This document shows positions 29,855-39,668 of a stretch of 40,487 nt of DNA, piece after piece. Numbering within the stretch: the first letter of the stretch is position 1; each line of letters starts with the position of its first letter. Position numbers and translations under genes: made by a program. The notes under the pieces are model-generated. The model searched no databases and had not been told where the DNA came from. It worked only from the letters and a program-made list of their open reading frames with translations. Origin of the DNA: a virus; IMG/VR virus record IMGVR_UViG_3300042350_000976, positions 1 to 40,487 of that record; one strand, given 5' to 3'.

Positions 29855-32800
29855 ATTCTTCTTCGTCTACGTCGCCTTCGTACTCGGCGCGATTGCGTAG
29901 CAACTCAGCACGCATCTGTTTGGAGTAGAGCACCCCGCTGACCATCTCCTTGGAGGTCTTGATGTGCTGTGCCATGGAGTTGCGAACCGTGTCCGCGTCG
30001 ATGCGTGCACCGGGGTGACGCTTGTTGAAGTCCTCCATCTTCCTCATGATGGCATCGGCTTCAGTCTCATCCCCATGGCGTCTGGCGATGTAGTAATTGC
30101 GCAGCAACTTGGTGCGCTCCTCACCCGCTGCACGGTCTATATCCTTGGTCGCTGAGTTGATCTCCAACTCACGGATGTACTTCGCCGGGGTAAAGCCAAA
30201 CATCTGACCCACGATCTGGGCACCGCCGAACTCCTGCACCACCGGGTCTCCTCGCAGGGTCTGCGCACCCTCACGGGCAAACCGCTCAGACTTGAGCAAA
30301 GAGGAGACCGCAGAGGGCAGCATCTGCTCAATGCCGCGACGGGTATAGCCTTCATTGATTAACTTGATGCCGCGCTCCACGCGACCGGCTACACCGAGCA
30401 CCGGACCACCCAACTGCTCCAGTTGATACATGATCCAACTGTTCTCGTTCTTGACCAGAGGTTCGCGGAACAACAGATCGCGCAGACTGATACGACTGGC
30501 AATCTCACTACCTGTCAGTGCGTTGAGCGCACCACTGTAGAACAAGTCAGGCGGCAAGCCGACACCGTATGCCCAAGACGACATCTGCTTACGCGCAAGT
30601 GCGTCAAACTTTTCTTCGTCCTCGTCACGGAACATGTCGAACATCGCGGCGGCGATGCCGTACATGGTTGTGCCCTGGATACCGGCAAAGAGTGCAGCGG
30701 ATGCCTGGACCCCGGCGAGTTGCTTGAGTGCTGCCTTGCGCACCTCGGGATCGTTCTCTTTGTTGATCGCATCGCGGAACGACTTGTACATCATGTAGTA
30801 CATGGACGCGCCGTACCGCTTGTACATGAAGACGATTCGGCCCCAAGCATTCTGAGAGATGCGAGGAGCCGAGGCCGCAGCGGTGCCACCGTTGGTCAGT
30901 TCGGTTAGGTAGATCGCTTGGTTAGCAGCGTACTCTTCCTTCTCAGCAGCACTGAGTGAACTGGCGGGGCGACCATCGTCCAACTTTTCACCGGCCTTAT
31001 TCAGGCGACCCAATTCAAGTTCGTATGCAGCAATCAGAGAGACCTGACGGTTCATGCGTTCGGTCATGTGCATGGGCAAACCCATGGCACGGTTGACCTT
31101 GGTGAAGAAGGAATCACCCTCGTTGGCCTCTAGCGTTTCATACGCCATGGACCGGTTGAGTTGTCCGCGTGAGCCCGCGATGCGTGCCAGGGTCTCAAGG
31201 TGTTTGATGTCAGCGTTCTTGGGATCGCTGAAGTCATAGTTGTCCAGAGAAGGTGCAGCGATAACGCTGACTGACTTCTCAACCTCGTTGCCCTTATCGT
31301 CACGTACGGGCACCAACATCTCCACGTCGCGGGTCACACCACTACCCATGAAGATGCGATTGGCGCGACCGATTGCCATGGTCGAAGCGCCGTAACCGTA
31401 ACGGCCACCCAGGTAAGGCAGCACCACGATAGGAACCTGTGCAAGTTGCACCACGGCTGATGACACGTTAAAGCCCAGTGTCATGGCAAAGCCCGCAGAC
31501 GTGAGCGCCCGTGACCACATCGGGATGTTGGGGCTGATGGCGAAGTCAATCCGCTTGTTGAACTCCTCCATGTACTCAACGTCTTGCTCTTGGCTACCGT
31601 TGGCCTTGACCTGCTCCATCATCTCCTTGCGTGCGGCCTCCAACTTCGCACCGTACTCGATGTTCGTCAGTTGACGTGACATGTTGTAGGTCTTGTTGCG
31701 CAGGGCACGGATGGCGTCTTGGTTGAAGCCGAGGGTGCCCTTACGACGCCGGAACGACTGGGCAAAGGATGTTTCGGGCAGCGTGTTCAGGAAGAGGTTC
31801 ATCACCTCCGAGATCGTTTCATCGACCCGAGCTTTACCTTCCGCACTTGCACCCTTCTTGCTTGCCTCCAGGGTTTGCAGGATGTTGTTGACGAAAGACG
31901 TGGGCGGGACGTTGCGGTAGTTGATCTGCGAGATGTTGGCAAACTTCTGAATGCTCTTGCCGTCTACGCCGGGTACACCCTGCAAGGACTTGATGGCATC
32001 CTCACGCATGGCGTTGGTCTCAAACGCCTCGACGTAAAACTCACCATCAGCGGTGTAGGACAGCCAGTACTGACCTGCACGGGTCAGCGGGAAGTAGGGC
32101 TCAAGTTTGCCGCTCTCGAACAGGCGCTTGTAAATTTCTGCCTTGACGTTCTTAGCCGCAGCAGGATCATCCTTGAGCGCGTCGTCGATGCGGGTGAAGA
32201 GCACGCGCTCAACATCTTTGTGTAGGGCAGCGTAGGTATCTCGCATCTGCCGGTACACACCACGACCATCCTCACCGAGGGATTTCCACGCAGGTTGCAG
32301 TTGATCCCAGATGGCGTCCAACTTGTTGCCGCTGTCGTCCACCTTCCCGACGTAATCGGAACGGGGCTTGCCCGGGTCAACCTGATACAACGTACTGTTG
32401 TAGATGACTTTGTTAAGCGGATCAACCTTAAACTCGTTAGCAGCAGCCCAGTCGGACACGCGCTTGATGATCGGCTCGATCATCTGGTTGCGCTTGTTCT
32501 CCGCACCGACCTTCTCGTCCACCAGACGACCGATCTGCTCGGCCACGGGGATGCGATCTTTGGCGACATCCACAATCGCATTGAGCGGCATGATGGAGCG
32601 GACTGCACTCTTACCGACAGCAGGTGCACTAGAGCCAAAGAATTCACGGACTGCATAGACACGCTCTTGAGTCAGCGTGGGCACCGTCATCGCGTTCTTG
32701 CTGAAGATGTCCAAAGGATCCCGAGCGTTACCCGTAGCGGATGCGGCGTAGAGACTACCCGCACCACGGAACTCCGGTGCAGGTGACATGATCTCCATGA

Positions 32801-35800
32801 CCAGACGGTCGGTGGCATCCATGGTGGATTCCATGGACTGCGCATCCATGCCGAGCATCCTGCGTACAAGATTCTGGATAGCGCGGACAAACCGTTGGAA
32901 GACCGTGGTGTTGCCCTCAGCCGGGATGCCAGACAACTTGAACTGGAAGTCGGGGTTGCTGAAGGCTTCAGCAACAAACTCGTCCAGAGACCGTGCACCG
33001 TAGGCCGTGTCGAGGTAAGGCACCGCGTTCTTGTACAGCGCCGTAAGTTGCTTGGTGATGGGGTGGGACGGGTTCGCCAGAACGTGTGAGGTTACGGCGT
33101 GGACTGCTTCGTGTAACAGGGTGTGTCCCGACATACCCATGGACGTGTTCATGTAGATGGTGTTCGTCGCCGGATCGAATCGACCGGCCACGGGCTTACC
33201 ACTTTCATTCTTCACGTCACCCGACAGCACCACCTTGGTACCGGGGATGTAGTCAGCCACCCGGGCGGCAGCGGCGGCGATGCGGCCATCAGACAGGCCA
33301 GACATCACGCGCAGTGCACCGGCCAGATCCCCTTCAGCGAGGCGATCCTGAATAGCCGGGTGCATCTTCATGCCGAGGATCGGAGCCTCCAAGTTCAGGC
33401 CGTACTTGGTCAGATCGTTCTGGTTGAGTTCTTCCTGCTTGCGCACCGACGCATTAATGTCGGCGTTGTTCATGCGCTGTTCCGTGACGATGTAGTCTTG
33501 GAAGATGTTGCGCATCTTGGCCGTGAGCACCTTGTACTCTTCAAGGCTCAGAGAGTCAAAGAAGGCTTCGGCGAACTTGCCCCCGGTGTTGGGTGCGTAC
33601 ACCTCACCACGCTTGGAGAACCTGGGCTTGGAGATCTTGTCGGCTGCAAGATCGAGCGTGATCGCGTTGAGTTCCTTGGCGACGTTCTTCTCGGGATACA
33701 TGGCAAAGGCCATGTCGTGCGCCAGATAGTCCAGAGCCTTGTCTGCGTTGCCCTTGGCCGCAAGCAGGTAACCTTCACGTGCCTTGTCAAGGGTAGTTTG
33801 TGTTGCCGGAGATACTGCTTTCTTAGCGCGTGCGGCGGGAGCCGGTGCTGGAGCGGGCGCAGGTGAAGGCGCGGCAGCGGCAGGAGCCGGAGCGGGGGCA
33901 GGGGGCGGAGCAGCAGGGGCAGGGGCCTCGGCAACGGCAATCTCTACTGGAGCAGGTGCAGCCTCCGTTCGAACATCAGTCGGCTGCGCAACTCCTCCAC
34001 TAGGTACCAATCCCCCGGGTTGAGGTGTTGCAGGGACTCCGGTATCTCCAACGGCAGGTTGCTGTCCTCCAACAGGCGCAACTGGCTGGACAGGCGCAAC
34101 GCTAGTTCCAGATCCGACAGGCTGAGTTCTAAGATCTTCACGGCGTGCTCCTCGTGCGGGGGTGAGTACTCCACCCCGGGGTCCAAACATTTCCATCTGC
34201 GCACCGGGTGCACCGGGGGGTTGCGCTGTAGCCGCAAGGGGTTGCGCAAGGGGTTGCGCAGGACGAACCTCACGCTTACCAATACCGGGAATGCCAAGTT
34301 GCTGTGGCTCACGGGTCTCACGGCGCTCGGGGATAGCGGCTTCCATCGCGCCGAGTTCTGCCGGGGCTGAGGGCTCTACTTCTGGACCCGCAGGCTGTGC
34401 CGCACGTACGTCATTAGCCCGGTCGATCATCTGCCGCTCACGGGGCGTGAAGTTCGTATCCGTGTATCCGGCAACCTTCAGCGCATCACCAAACGTACCC
34501 TGGATGTTCTTGACCGAGGGCTCGGCGATGATGGTGCGCAGGATCTCAAGGCGGTAGTCCTCAGTCTTCTTGCGCTCGGCTTCCTGCCTACGTGCATCGG
34601 TTTCGGCAAGGTCAGACTCAAACTTCAGGCGCTCCTGCTGTGCACGGGCGGCTTCCTCTCGCTGCGTATCCGCAGCCAACATCTGCTCAATCTGACGGGT
34701 CTCATCCTGATCCACCATCTCGCGGATCTGGGCGGCTTCCAACTCGTCAATGAGGTCACGCTGACCGGGGGCCGGTGCGGCCTGGGGAGCGCCAAACGGC
34801 AACTCCATCTGGGTATCAGGGGCAGGGGCTTCCTGGGGGGTTAACTCAAACGCGGGGCGACCTTCCGCTTCAGCGGCCCGCTGGCGCCGAGCCAGTGATA
34901 GATCACGGGCAAACAACTCACCTTGTGGGGCCTCAAAGGAAGGCGGAATCGTTACCGGTGGAGTTACTGGCCCCGAGGTCGGAACAGTCGGAACAGTAGG
35001 AGCAACGGGTGCCTCGGGCGCACCGGGGGGTTGCGCAAGGGGTTGCGCACCGGCTTGACGTGCACGCCGTCCGAGAGTCATGTCGATCAGCAGACTGGCA
35101 AGGGCACCGGCACCTGCGCCGTATGCACCTTCCTCACCCGCCCCGACAAAGATCTCCTGCTCAGGGTTATATACGCCTTGAGCGATCAGGTTCTGAGCAA
35201 CTCTTTGTGCGGCTTCCGTCGCGCCTTCCACACCACCACGGACCAAGGCCGTGGTCAGGATACCCTTGATGGGGCCGATGTTGGGGGCCAGAATATCAAA
35301 CAGTCCGGGGCCGATACCCAACTGAGTAGCCAGACGACGTTGTTCTTCCGTGGCACCTGCGGCTTCGGCTGCTTGACGCGCTTCGCCTGCACCTGCCGAC
35401 GCGCCGATACCGGTACCAATACCAACACCCGTGCGACCGCGCAGGGCAAAGAATGGGATGGTGGAGCCCAGAGCCTCACCAAGTTTGCGTCCTACGCTCT
35501 CTTCATATCCGGCTTCCGCAGCCAAGGGCGCACGTGCGGCTTGGGCCAACTCGCCCACCTTACCGCGCACCGCCTGTTCTTGGGCTTCGGGCAGCAACGC
35601 CGCAAGGCCCGTGGCAGCAGTCTCACCAAGGCCGACTGCACCGGGGGCCAGACCCTTGAAGAATTCTTTGACGTTGCCGCCAAAAGTAGTCTCAGGCGGC
35701 GCAGCGGGCGGCGCTGCTACCGGACGCCGTAACTCCTCAAGGCGTGACAGCGAACCGCGATACCGCTCCTGGGCCGCTTGCTGCTGCGCCGCAGCACGGA

Positions 35801-35879
35801 TAGCGTCCTCACTCGTGCCCTCCGGGGCAGTAACTTTGTATTGCGACCCGTCAGGCAGAGTGACCCGGTATTGCGGCAT
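29853..35879 (-). CDS. Giant virion or polyvalent protein with HExxH metallopeptidase motif (2008 aa)
   Basis: Order of parts: an N-terminal small beta domain (YRVTLPDGSQYKVTAPEG, 4-21), a Gly/Ala-rich hydrophobic region (about 80-280) that could insert in membranes, a long Pro/Ala/Gln-rich and charged linker (about 285-700), then a domain with LLHEAVHAVTSH: H923, E924, H927, with E967 or E971 in SLDEFVAEAF as possible third ligand, a zincin signature. The C-terminal 1000 residues are helical, with a segment like SAVVQLAQVPIVVLPYLGG and a late region similar to the large polyvalent proteins of phages and conjugative elements. It is probably carried in the virion and ejected with DNA. It is too long for T7 gp16-like proteins (about 1300). 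Confidence 0.8.
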   Translation of the reverse strand: MPQYRVTLPDGSQYKVTAPEGTSEDAIRAAAQQQAAQERYRGSLSRLEELRRPVAAPPAAPPETTFGGNVKEFFKGLAPGAVGLGETAATGLAALLPEAQEQAVRGKVGELAQAARAPLAAEAGYEESVGRKLGEALGSTIPFFALRGRTGVGIGTGIGASAGAGEARQAAEAAGATEEQRRLATQLGIGPGLFDILAPNIGPIKGILTTALVRGGVEGATEAAQRVAQNLIAQGVYNPEQEIFVGAGEEGAYGAGAGALASLLIDMTLGRRARQAGAQPLAQPPGAPEAPVAPTVPTVPTSGPVTPPVTIPPSFEAPQGELFARDLSLARRQRAAEAEGRPAFELTPQEAPAPDTQMELPFGAPQAAPAPGQRDLIDELEAAQIREMVDQDETRQIEQMLAADTQREEAARAQQERLKFESDLAETDARRQEAERKKTEDYRLEILRTIIAEPSVKNIQGTFGDALKVAGYTDTNFTPRERQMIDRANDVRAAQPAGPEVEPSAPAELGAMEAAIPERRETREPQQLGIPGIGKREVRPAQPLAQPLAATAQPPGAPGAQMEMFGPRGGVLTPARGARREDLRTQPVGSGTSVAPVQPVAPVGGQQPAVGDTGVPATPQPGGLVPSGGVAQPTDVRTEAAPAPVEIAVAEAPAPAAPPPAPAPAPAAAAPSPAPAPAPAPAARAKKAVSPATQTTLDKAREGYLLAAKGNADKALDYLAHDMAFAMYPEKNVAKELNAITLDLAADKISKPRFSKRGEVYAPNTGGKFAEAFFDSLSLEEYKVLTAKMRNIFQDYIVTEQRMNNADINASVRKQEELNQNDLTKYGLNLEAPILGMKMHPAIQDRLAEGDLAGALRVMSGLSDGRIAAAAARVADYIPGTKVVLSGDVKNESGKPVAGRFDPATNTIYMNTSMGMSGHTLLHEAVHAVTSHVLANPSHPITKQLTALYKNAVPYLDTAYGARSLDEFVAEAFSNPDFQFKLSGIPAEGNTTVFQRFVRAIQNLVRRMLGMDAQSMESTMDATDRLVMEIMSPAPEFRGAGSLYAASATGNARDPLDIFSKNAMTVPTLTQERVYAVREFFGSSAPAVGKSAVRSIMPLNAIVDVAKDRIPVAEQIGRLVDEKVGAENKRNQMIEPIIKRVSDWAAANEFKVDPLNKVIYNSTLYQVDPGKPRSDYVGKVDDSGNKLDAIWDQLQPAWKSLGEDGRGVYRQMRDTYAALHKDVERVLFTRIDDALKDDPAAAKNVKAEIYKRLFESGKLEPYFPLTRAGQYWLSYTADGEFYVEAFETNAMREDAIKSLQGVPGVDGKSIQKFANISQINYRNVPPTSFVNNILQTLEASKKGASAEGKARVDETISEVMNLFLNTLPETSFAQSFRRRKGTLGFNQDAIRALRNKTYNMSRQLTNIEYGAKLEAARKEMMEQVKANGSQEQDVEYMEEFNKRIDFAISPNIPMWSRALTSAGFAMTLGFNVSSAVVQLAQVPIVVLPYLGGRYGYGASTMAIGRANRIFMGSGVTRDVEMLVPVRDDKGNEVEKSVSVIAAPSLDNYDFSDPKNADIKHLETLARIAGSRGQLNRSMAYETLEANEGDSFFTKVNRAMGLPMHMTERMNRQVSLIAAYELELGRLNKAGEKLDDGRPASSLSAAEKEEYAANQAIYLTELTNGGTAAASAPRISQNAWGRIVFMYKRYGASMYYMMYKSFRDAINKENDPEVRKAALKQLAGVQASAALFAGIQGTTMYGIAAAMFDMFRDEDEEKFDALARKQMSSWAYGVGLPPDLFYSGALNALTGSEIASRISLRDLLFREPLVKNENSWIMYQLEQLGGPVLGVAGRVERGIKLINEGYTRRGIEQMLPSAVSSLLKSERFAREGAQTLRGDPVVQEFGGAQIVGQMFGFTPAKYIRELEINSATKDIDRAAGEERTKLLRNYYIARRHGDETEADAIMRKMEDFNKRHPGARIDADTVRNSMAQHIKTSKEMVSGVLYSKQMRAELLRNRAEYEGDVDEEE

Positions 35880-35887
35880 AGCGGTAC

Positions 35888-37735
35888 TTACTTAGAAGAC
35901 TTGATGGGCTCTACTTTAATGGCGCTACCACCGCCACCCATAGCGCGGGCTCGCGCCTCTGCGGCTTCAGCCTCCAACCGGGAGATCGCCACATCGCGCT
36001 CAGTCTCCAGTTTAGCCAGTGCCTGCCGCTGTGCGGGGGTGGGATTAGCCGGATCCATGATGCCTAAGTCACGCACCTTGTCGCGGTACAACCGCTCAAA
36101 GTCACGGGTGTATCGGTTCAGATCTGACTGGATGTTGCGCAGCAACTGTTCGCGCTTGAGCCCCTCGTTGACACCACGCTGCACCGATGCGCGGAATTGC
36201 TCGATAGCCACCTGATGCTGACGATCCAAAACGCCTTCCTCGGACTTGCGCTCGGCCTTGAACAACTCAGTAACCACGGTGAGTTCGGCCTCACGCTTCT
36301 TGTTGCGTGCGGTCTGCTCACGTTCCAGTGCGGCCTCGCGGTCCTTGACGTTGCCCATAACCTCGGCGCGGCGCTTATCACGCACGGCCATCTGGATCTG
36401 ATCTTCGGCCTCTTGCACGCGCTCACGGGCGTTCATGAACCGCTCGTTCTCAGCCAGATCGCGCCGCATCATATTGACACTCTGCTGACCAAGCGCACCG
36501 GGGACTACGCGACCTGCACCGGCAGATAGCAACTCAATCAGACGGTTGATACCGCTACGGGCTTCCTTGGATTGCCCTTCCAGTTGTTCAATACCCTGGA
36601 GGCGGCGAGCGCGGCGTTCTTCACTCGTAGCAAGATCTTTTTCAAACTGGCGAGGATCAATTCCCATCTCACGCAGGTACGGTGCAAGTGCAGCGTCGCG
36701 CTCCCGAGATGCCGTGATCACGTCTTGCGGCTTGATGCCACCGGTCTCAAACCCGGCGAGGATGTTCCGCATACCCGTGGCGTACTCATCCGACTTGCGC
36801 GGGCCCGTGGGGGCTACAGGCATGCGAGGGCCACCGGCACCGGGGGCAGCACCTTCACCCTGCATACCCTTCATTAAGTCAGCGATGCCAAAGCGATCTT
36901 GCACCGGGGCGGGGTAGTTGCGACCTTCATTGCTGTAAGTCGCCATGTTGTCTATGGTTTCTGCCGGAGGTGTAGCACCAACCGGGGTCCGCAAAGCCTT
37001 AGCAGATGCATCCTCACCCGGGCGGTTCACAGGACCAAAACCCAACACACCACGGAAGAAGTCTTCCGTTTCTGCACGCGACTCAGGATCTTTCAGTGCG
37101 TCATACACACTGTACAGGGCAGCGGCGGGGCCAAGCACGCGACCCCCAACCTTACGCACCAGAGGCATGATCCCCCGAGCACCGGGTGCGGCTTCGGCGG
37201 CAGCGGCAGCGGCGGGGGCAGGGGCAGCGGCGCTCAATCGGGCTTGGGCTTCGGCGCGAGCCTGCGTCAGCCTACGAGCCTCCTCGGGAGTTTTTGGATC
37301 AAAGCGTCCAAGGCCGCGACGACGCGCTTCTTCCTCTTCAGCCGCGATGCGTGCAAGTCGCTCTGAAGTGAGATCACCTTCGGCGTACCCCACGATACCA
37401 CCCTCGGCCATGCGAACAGTCTGAGCACCGGGTGCAGCGGCCACGCCGAATCGCATGGCGTTATCTTGTTGCTGACGCTGCTGCATCATCTGCTGCAACG
37501 CTTGCATCATCTCTTGCTGCTGACGCTGCTGATTTCCCATCTGCACGGCGTTACCGATACCGGCATCCTGTGCAATCTCTTGCACGTTGGGCATCTGCGG
37601 CATCGCAGCCTGCTGCGCAGCACTCATGACTTGGGCGGCTACCGTGGGGGTGCCTTCTGGTGTCACGGGGCTGATCATGTCCATGGCACCAATCACTTGG
37701 GCCAACGCCGGGTTCATGGGGTTGAGTTGTTGCAT
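35888..37735 (-). CDS. Probable internal virion protein (615 aa)
   Basis: The protein is Gln/Met-rich at the N-terminus (GNQQRQQQEMMQALQQMMQQ), has the motif MAEGGIVGYAEG (about 109-120) that recurs in such phage virion proteins, an Ala/Pro-rich segment, and a long C-terminal coiled coil with many Arg, Glu and Lys (about 350-590). No enzyme motif is seen. Between the giant protein and a further internal-type protein, and with the same strand order, it most likely belongs to the ejected core of the head. Confidence 0.7.
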   Translation of the reverse strand: MQQLNPMNPALAQVIGAMDMISPVTPEGTPTVAAQVMSAAQQAAMPQMPNVQEIAQDAGIGNAVQMGNQQRQQQEMMQALQQMMQQRQQQDNAMRFGVAAAPGAQTVRMAEGGIVGYAEGDLTSERLARIAAEEEEARRRGLGRFDPKTPEEARRLTQARAEAQARLSAAAPAPAAAAAAEAAPGARGIMPLVRKVGGRVLGPAAALYSVYDALKDPESRAETEDFFRGVLGFGPVNRPGEDASAKALRTPVGATPPAETIDNMATYSNEGRNYPAPVQDRFGIADLMKGMQGEGAAPGAGGPRMPVAPTGPRKSDEYATGMRNILAGFETGGIKPQDVITASRERDAALAPYLREMGIDPRQFEKDLATSEERRARRLQGIEQLEGQSKEARSGINRLIELLSAGAGRVVPGALGQQSVNMMRRDLAENERFMNARERVQEAEDQIQMAVRDKRRAEVMGNVKDREAALEREQTARNKKREAELTVVTELFKAERKSEEGVLDRQHQVAIEQFRASVQRGVNEGLKREQLLRNIQSDLNRYTRDFERLYRDKVRDLGIMDPANPTPAQRQALAKLETERDVAISRLEAEAAEARARAMGGGGSAIKVEPIKSSK

Positions 37736-37744
37736 AGTGAACCT

Positions 37745-38647
37745 TTACTTGGGCGTAGCCCCACCGGCAAGACCGAACTGCTTGAGTAGACTCAATACGT
37801 CAGCCGCTTGTCCGTAGAACTGAGACAGGCCGGATGGTTGCTGATACTGCTGAGAGATCGCCGAGATAGGCAAGCCCTGGAGCATGGACTGTTGGAACTG
37901 CAACTGCTTCATCGGGTAGTCGCGCTGTTGCAGGAACTCGTTAAGGTCTGCGGTGATACCTTCTTGCTCAATCGCACGCTGTGCGGCACCGGCACCGGCC
38001 AACATACCGGCAATACCCTTGGCCTGCTCTTGCTCAGTGTTGAACTGCTGCATAGCCTTGTCGTAGGCCGTGGAGTACCCGGTGCCAATAGCCTTGTTGG
38101 CCTCTTGAAGCAGGTTACGCTGCAACTCTGCGTTCATGATGGCTTGCCGCGAACCGCCGTATGCACCGGCTTGCGACAGTTTAGAACCGGTATTCATCTG
38201 GGCAATCTGCGCCTGACGTTGCAACTCCGACAGTTGCGGGGCCAACACCGCACTCAGGTACGGGTTCATGTAGTTAGCCGCAATGCCTGTGGGTTGCGCT
38301 GCCGTGGAAACAGTCTGTCCGGTTGCCGTCATTGTCGGCAGAGTCGGTGCACCTGTGGCAGAGAAAGACTGACCGAGTTGCCCTGGGAAGCCAATGTTCC
38401 CGAGCCCTTGGAAGTACTGCTGCTGAAGCGGAGATGCTGCTGCGGTGAGCGGCCCCTGATAAGTCTGGTACGGAGTCTCCGACAGCGCCTGGGCTTTACC
38501 CAACATGCCGGTGACATACGGACCCGCCCAGTTGGCAAGAGATTCCTCTTTGCCTGTGGGCTTACCCACCAGAGGATCCGGCGTAAGCGGACTGGTGGCG
38601 GTAGGGGCACCCGTAGTGACGGGGTTGCTTGAAACAGCGGTGTTCAT
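37745..38647 (-). CDS. Probable virion structural protein (300 aa)
   Basis: The product is Gln/Ala/Gly-rich: a Thr/Pro-rich N-terminus (1-30), LSETPYQTYQGPLTA (about 56-70), a central helix with the repeated QAQIAQMNTG element, and a C-terminal Gln-rich helix with LQFQQSMLQGL. The composition is like internal core or head-tail connector proteins of podovirus-like phages. No catalytic motif is seen. It starts 9 bases after the upstream gene's stop. Confidence 0.7.
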   Translation of the reverse strand: MNTAVSSNPVTTGAPTATSPLTPDPLVGKPTGKEESLANWAGPYVTGMLGKAQALSETPYQTYQGPLTAAASPLQQQYFQGLGNIGFPGQLGQSFSATGAPTLPTMTATGQTVSTAAQPTGIAANYMNPYLSAVLAPQLSELQRQAQIAQMNTGSKLSQAGAYGGSRQAIMNAELQRNLLQEANKAIGTGYSTAYDKAMQQFNTEQEQAKGIAGMLAGAGAAQRAIEQEGITADLNEFLQQRDYPMKQLQFQQSMLQGLPISAISQQYQQPSGLSQFYGQAADVLSLLKQFGLAGGATPK

Positions 38648-38656
38648 CGTGAGTCC

Positions 38657-39667
38657 TTACTTGGGAAGGAATTTATCTGCACCAGAGGGCTTGCCGCGCT
38701 TGGCGGTCTTACGGGCCTTATGCACCCGATCCATCATGGCGTAAAGTTTTCGAGCACCGGCCTCAGAGGAGCCGTTACCCAGTTCAGATACGGTGCGTGC
38801 GTCAATCACGAACTCACCATCAGCAAGCCGCGCGGGTTGACCCGAGCGTTCAAACTTAGCAGGGATGCTGTCAGACACGCCATCACCAGGGCCACGGAGA
38901 TAGCGACCACCGGCAAGCATGGCGATACCGCCACCGGGCATGAAGCCACCAGTTGCTGCGTTTATGGGGAATTCAAAGTTGCCCTTGCCGCCGTAGAGCA
39001 TGTCTGGAGTTTCAGGAACAAGCGATATAGGTACATAGTCCCCGACGGGTTCGCCAGATGGCTTTGTTGCTTCAGGTGTAGTCGGCGTGGTCGGCGTAGT
39101 CGGCGTAGTCGGGGTGGCCGTAGTCGCAGTCGGTGCAGCCAGATCCCGGCCTTGATAGGTGTACTGCATGGGGTTGAAGTACGTGATGCCGCCTTGGCCG
39201 GGGCGGTACGGTACCTGACGCATTACTGCTGCCGCTGACTCACCCGGCTTAGGTGTGATTGGCTCGTATGTGACAGGGCGCTGCTGTGCAAGCGGGGTTT
39301 GAGTGCGAGTAGCAACGTACTCAGGAATGCCACCACGGTATCCGGCAGGGCCGGTTGGCCCGGAGCCCATGAGATTGTTCAGCAGTTTTCCGATACCTCC
39401 GGCTGCAAGGAATGCACCGGCAGGACCGAAGGGGGAGGTGCCGCTAAAAAGATTCTTGAGGCTGTTGATGATGCCAGGAGTTATTCCAGAATTATTGAGG
39501 TAACTCAGATCATAGGAGGTGCCAGAGGGGTCGGTCCATACACCGTTTTCAACAGTCCACCCGGGGAGATTACCGGTGCCAGTGCTGTCGGGCAGAGGTC
39601 CGGGGAGTTGACCCACATCGCCGGTATCAATGTACTCACCAGTAATTTCGTCGTAGTAACCGGCCAT
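38657..39667 (-). CDS. Probable virion structural protein with Thr/Pro repeat (336 aa)
   Basis: The N-terminus is Gly/Asp/Pro-rich with a loop-like DPSGTSYDLSYLNNSG, then a short hydrophobic helix (SLKNLFSGTSPFGPAGAFLA), a Pro-rich linker with a (TPT) repeat around residues 180-200, and a C-terminal domain with FMPGGGIAMLAGGRYLRGPG and DGVSDSIPAKFE, a region that resembles conserved parts of head core proteins. The tail is basic (KTAKRGKPSG). No enzyme motif is seen. The overlap with the neighbouring gene is nil (1-base gap). Confidence 0.7.
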   Translation of the reverse strand: MAGYYDEITGEYIDTGDVGQLPGPLPDSTGTGNLPGWTVENGVWTDPSGTSYDLSYLNNSGITPGIINSLKNLFSGTSPFGPAGAFLAAGGIGKLLNNLMGSGPTGPAGYRGGIPEYVATRTQTPLAQQRPVTYEPITPKPGESAAAVMRQVPYRPGQGGITYFNPMQYTYQGRDLAAPTATTATPTTPTTPTTPTTPEATKPSGEPVGDYVPISLVPETPDMLYGGKGNFEFPINAATGGFMPGGGIAMLAGGRYLRGPGDGVSDSIPAKFERSGQPARLADGEFVIDARTVSELGNGSSEAGARKLYAMMDRVHKARKTAKRGKPSGADKFLPK

Positions 39668-39668
39668 G

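Noticed and set aside
33790-34030. Long plus-strand Ala/Gly frame over the giant virion gene
   Set aside because: It mirrors the Pro/Ala-rich linker of the minus-strand gene; high GC gives open frames on both strands and no ribosome binding site is present.
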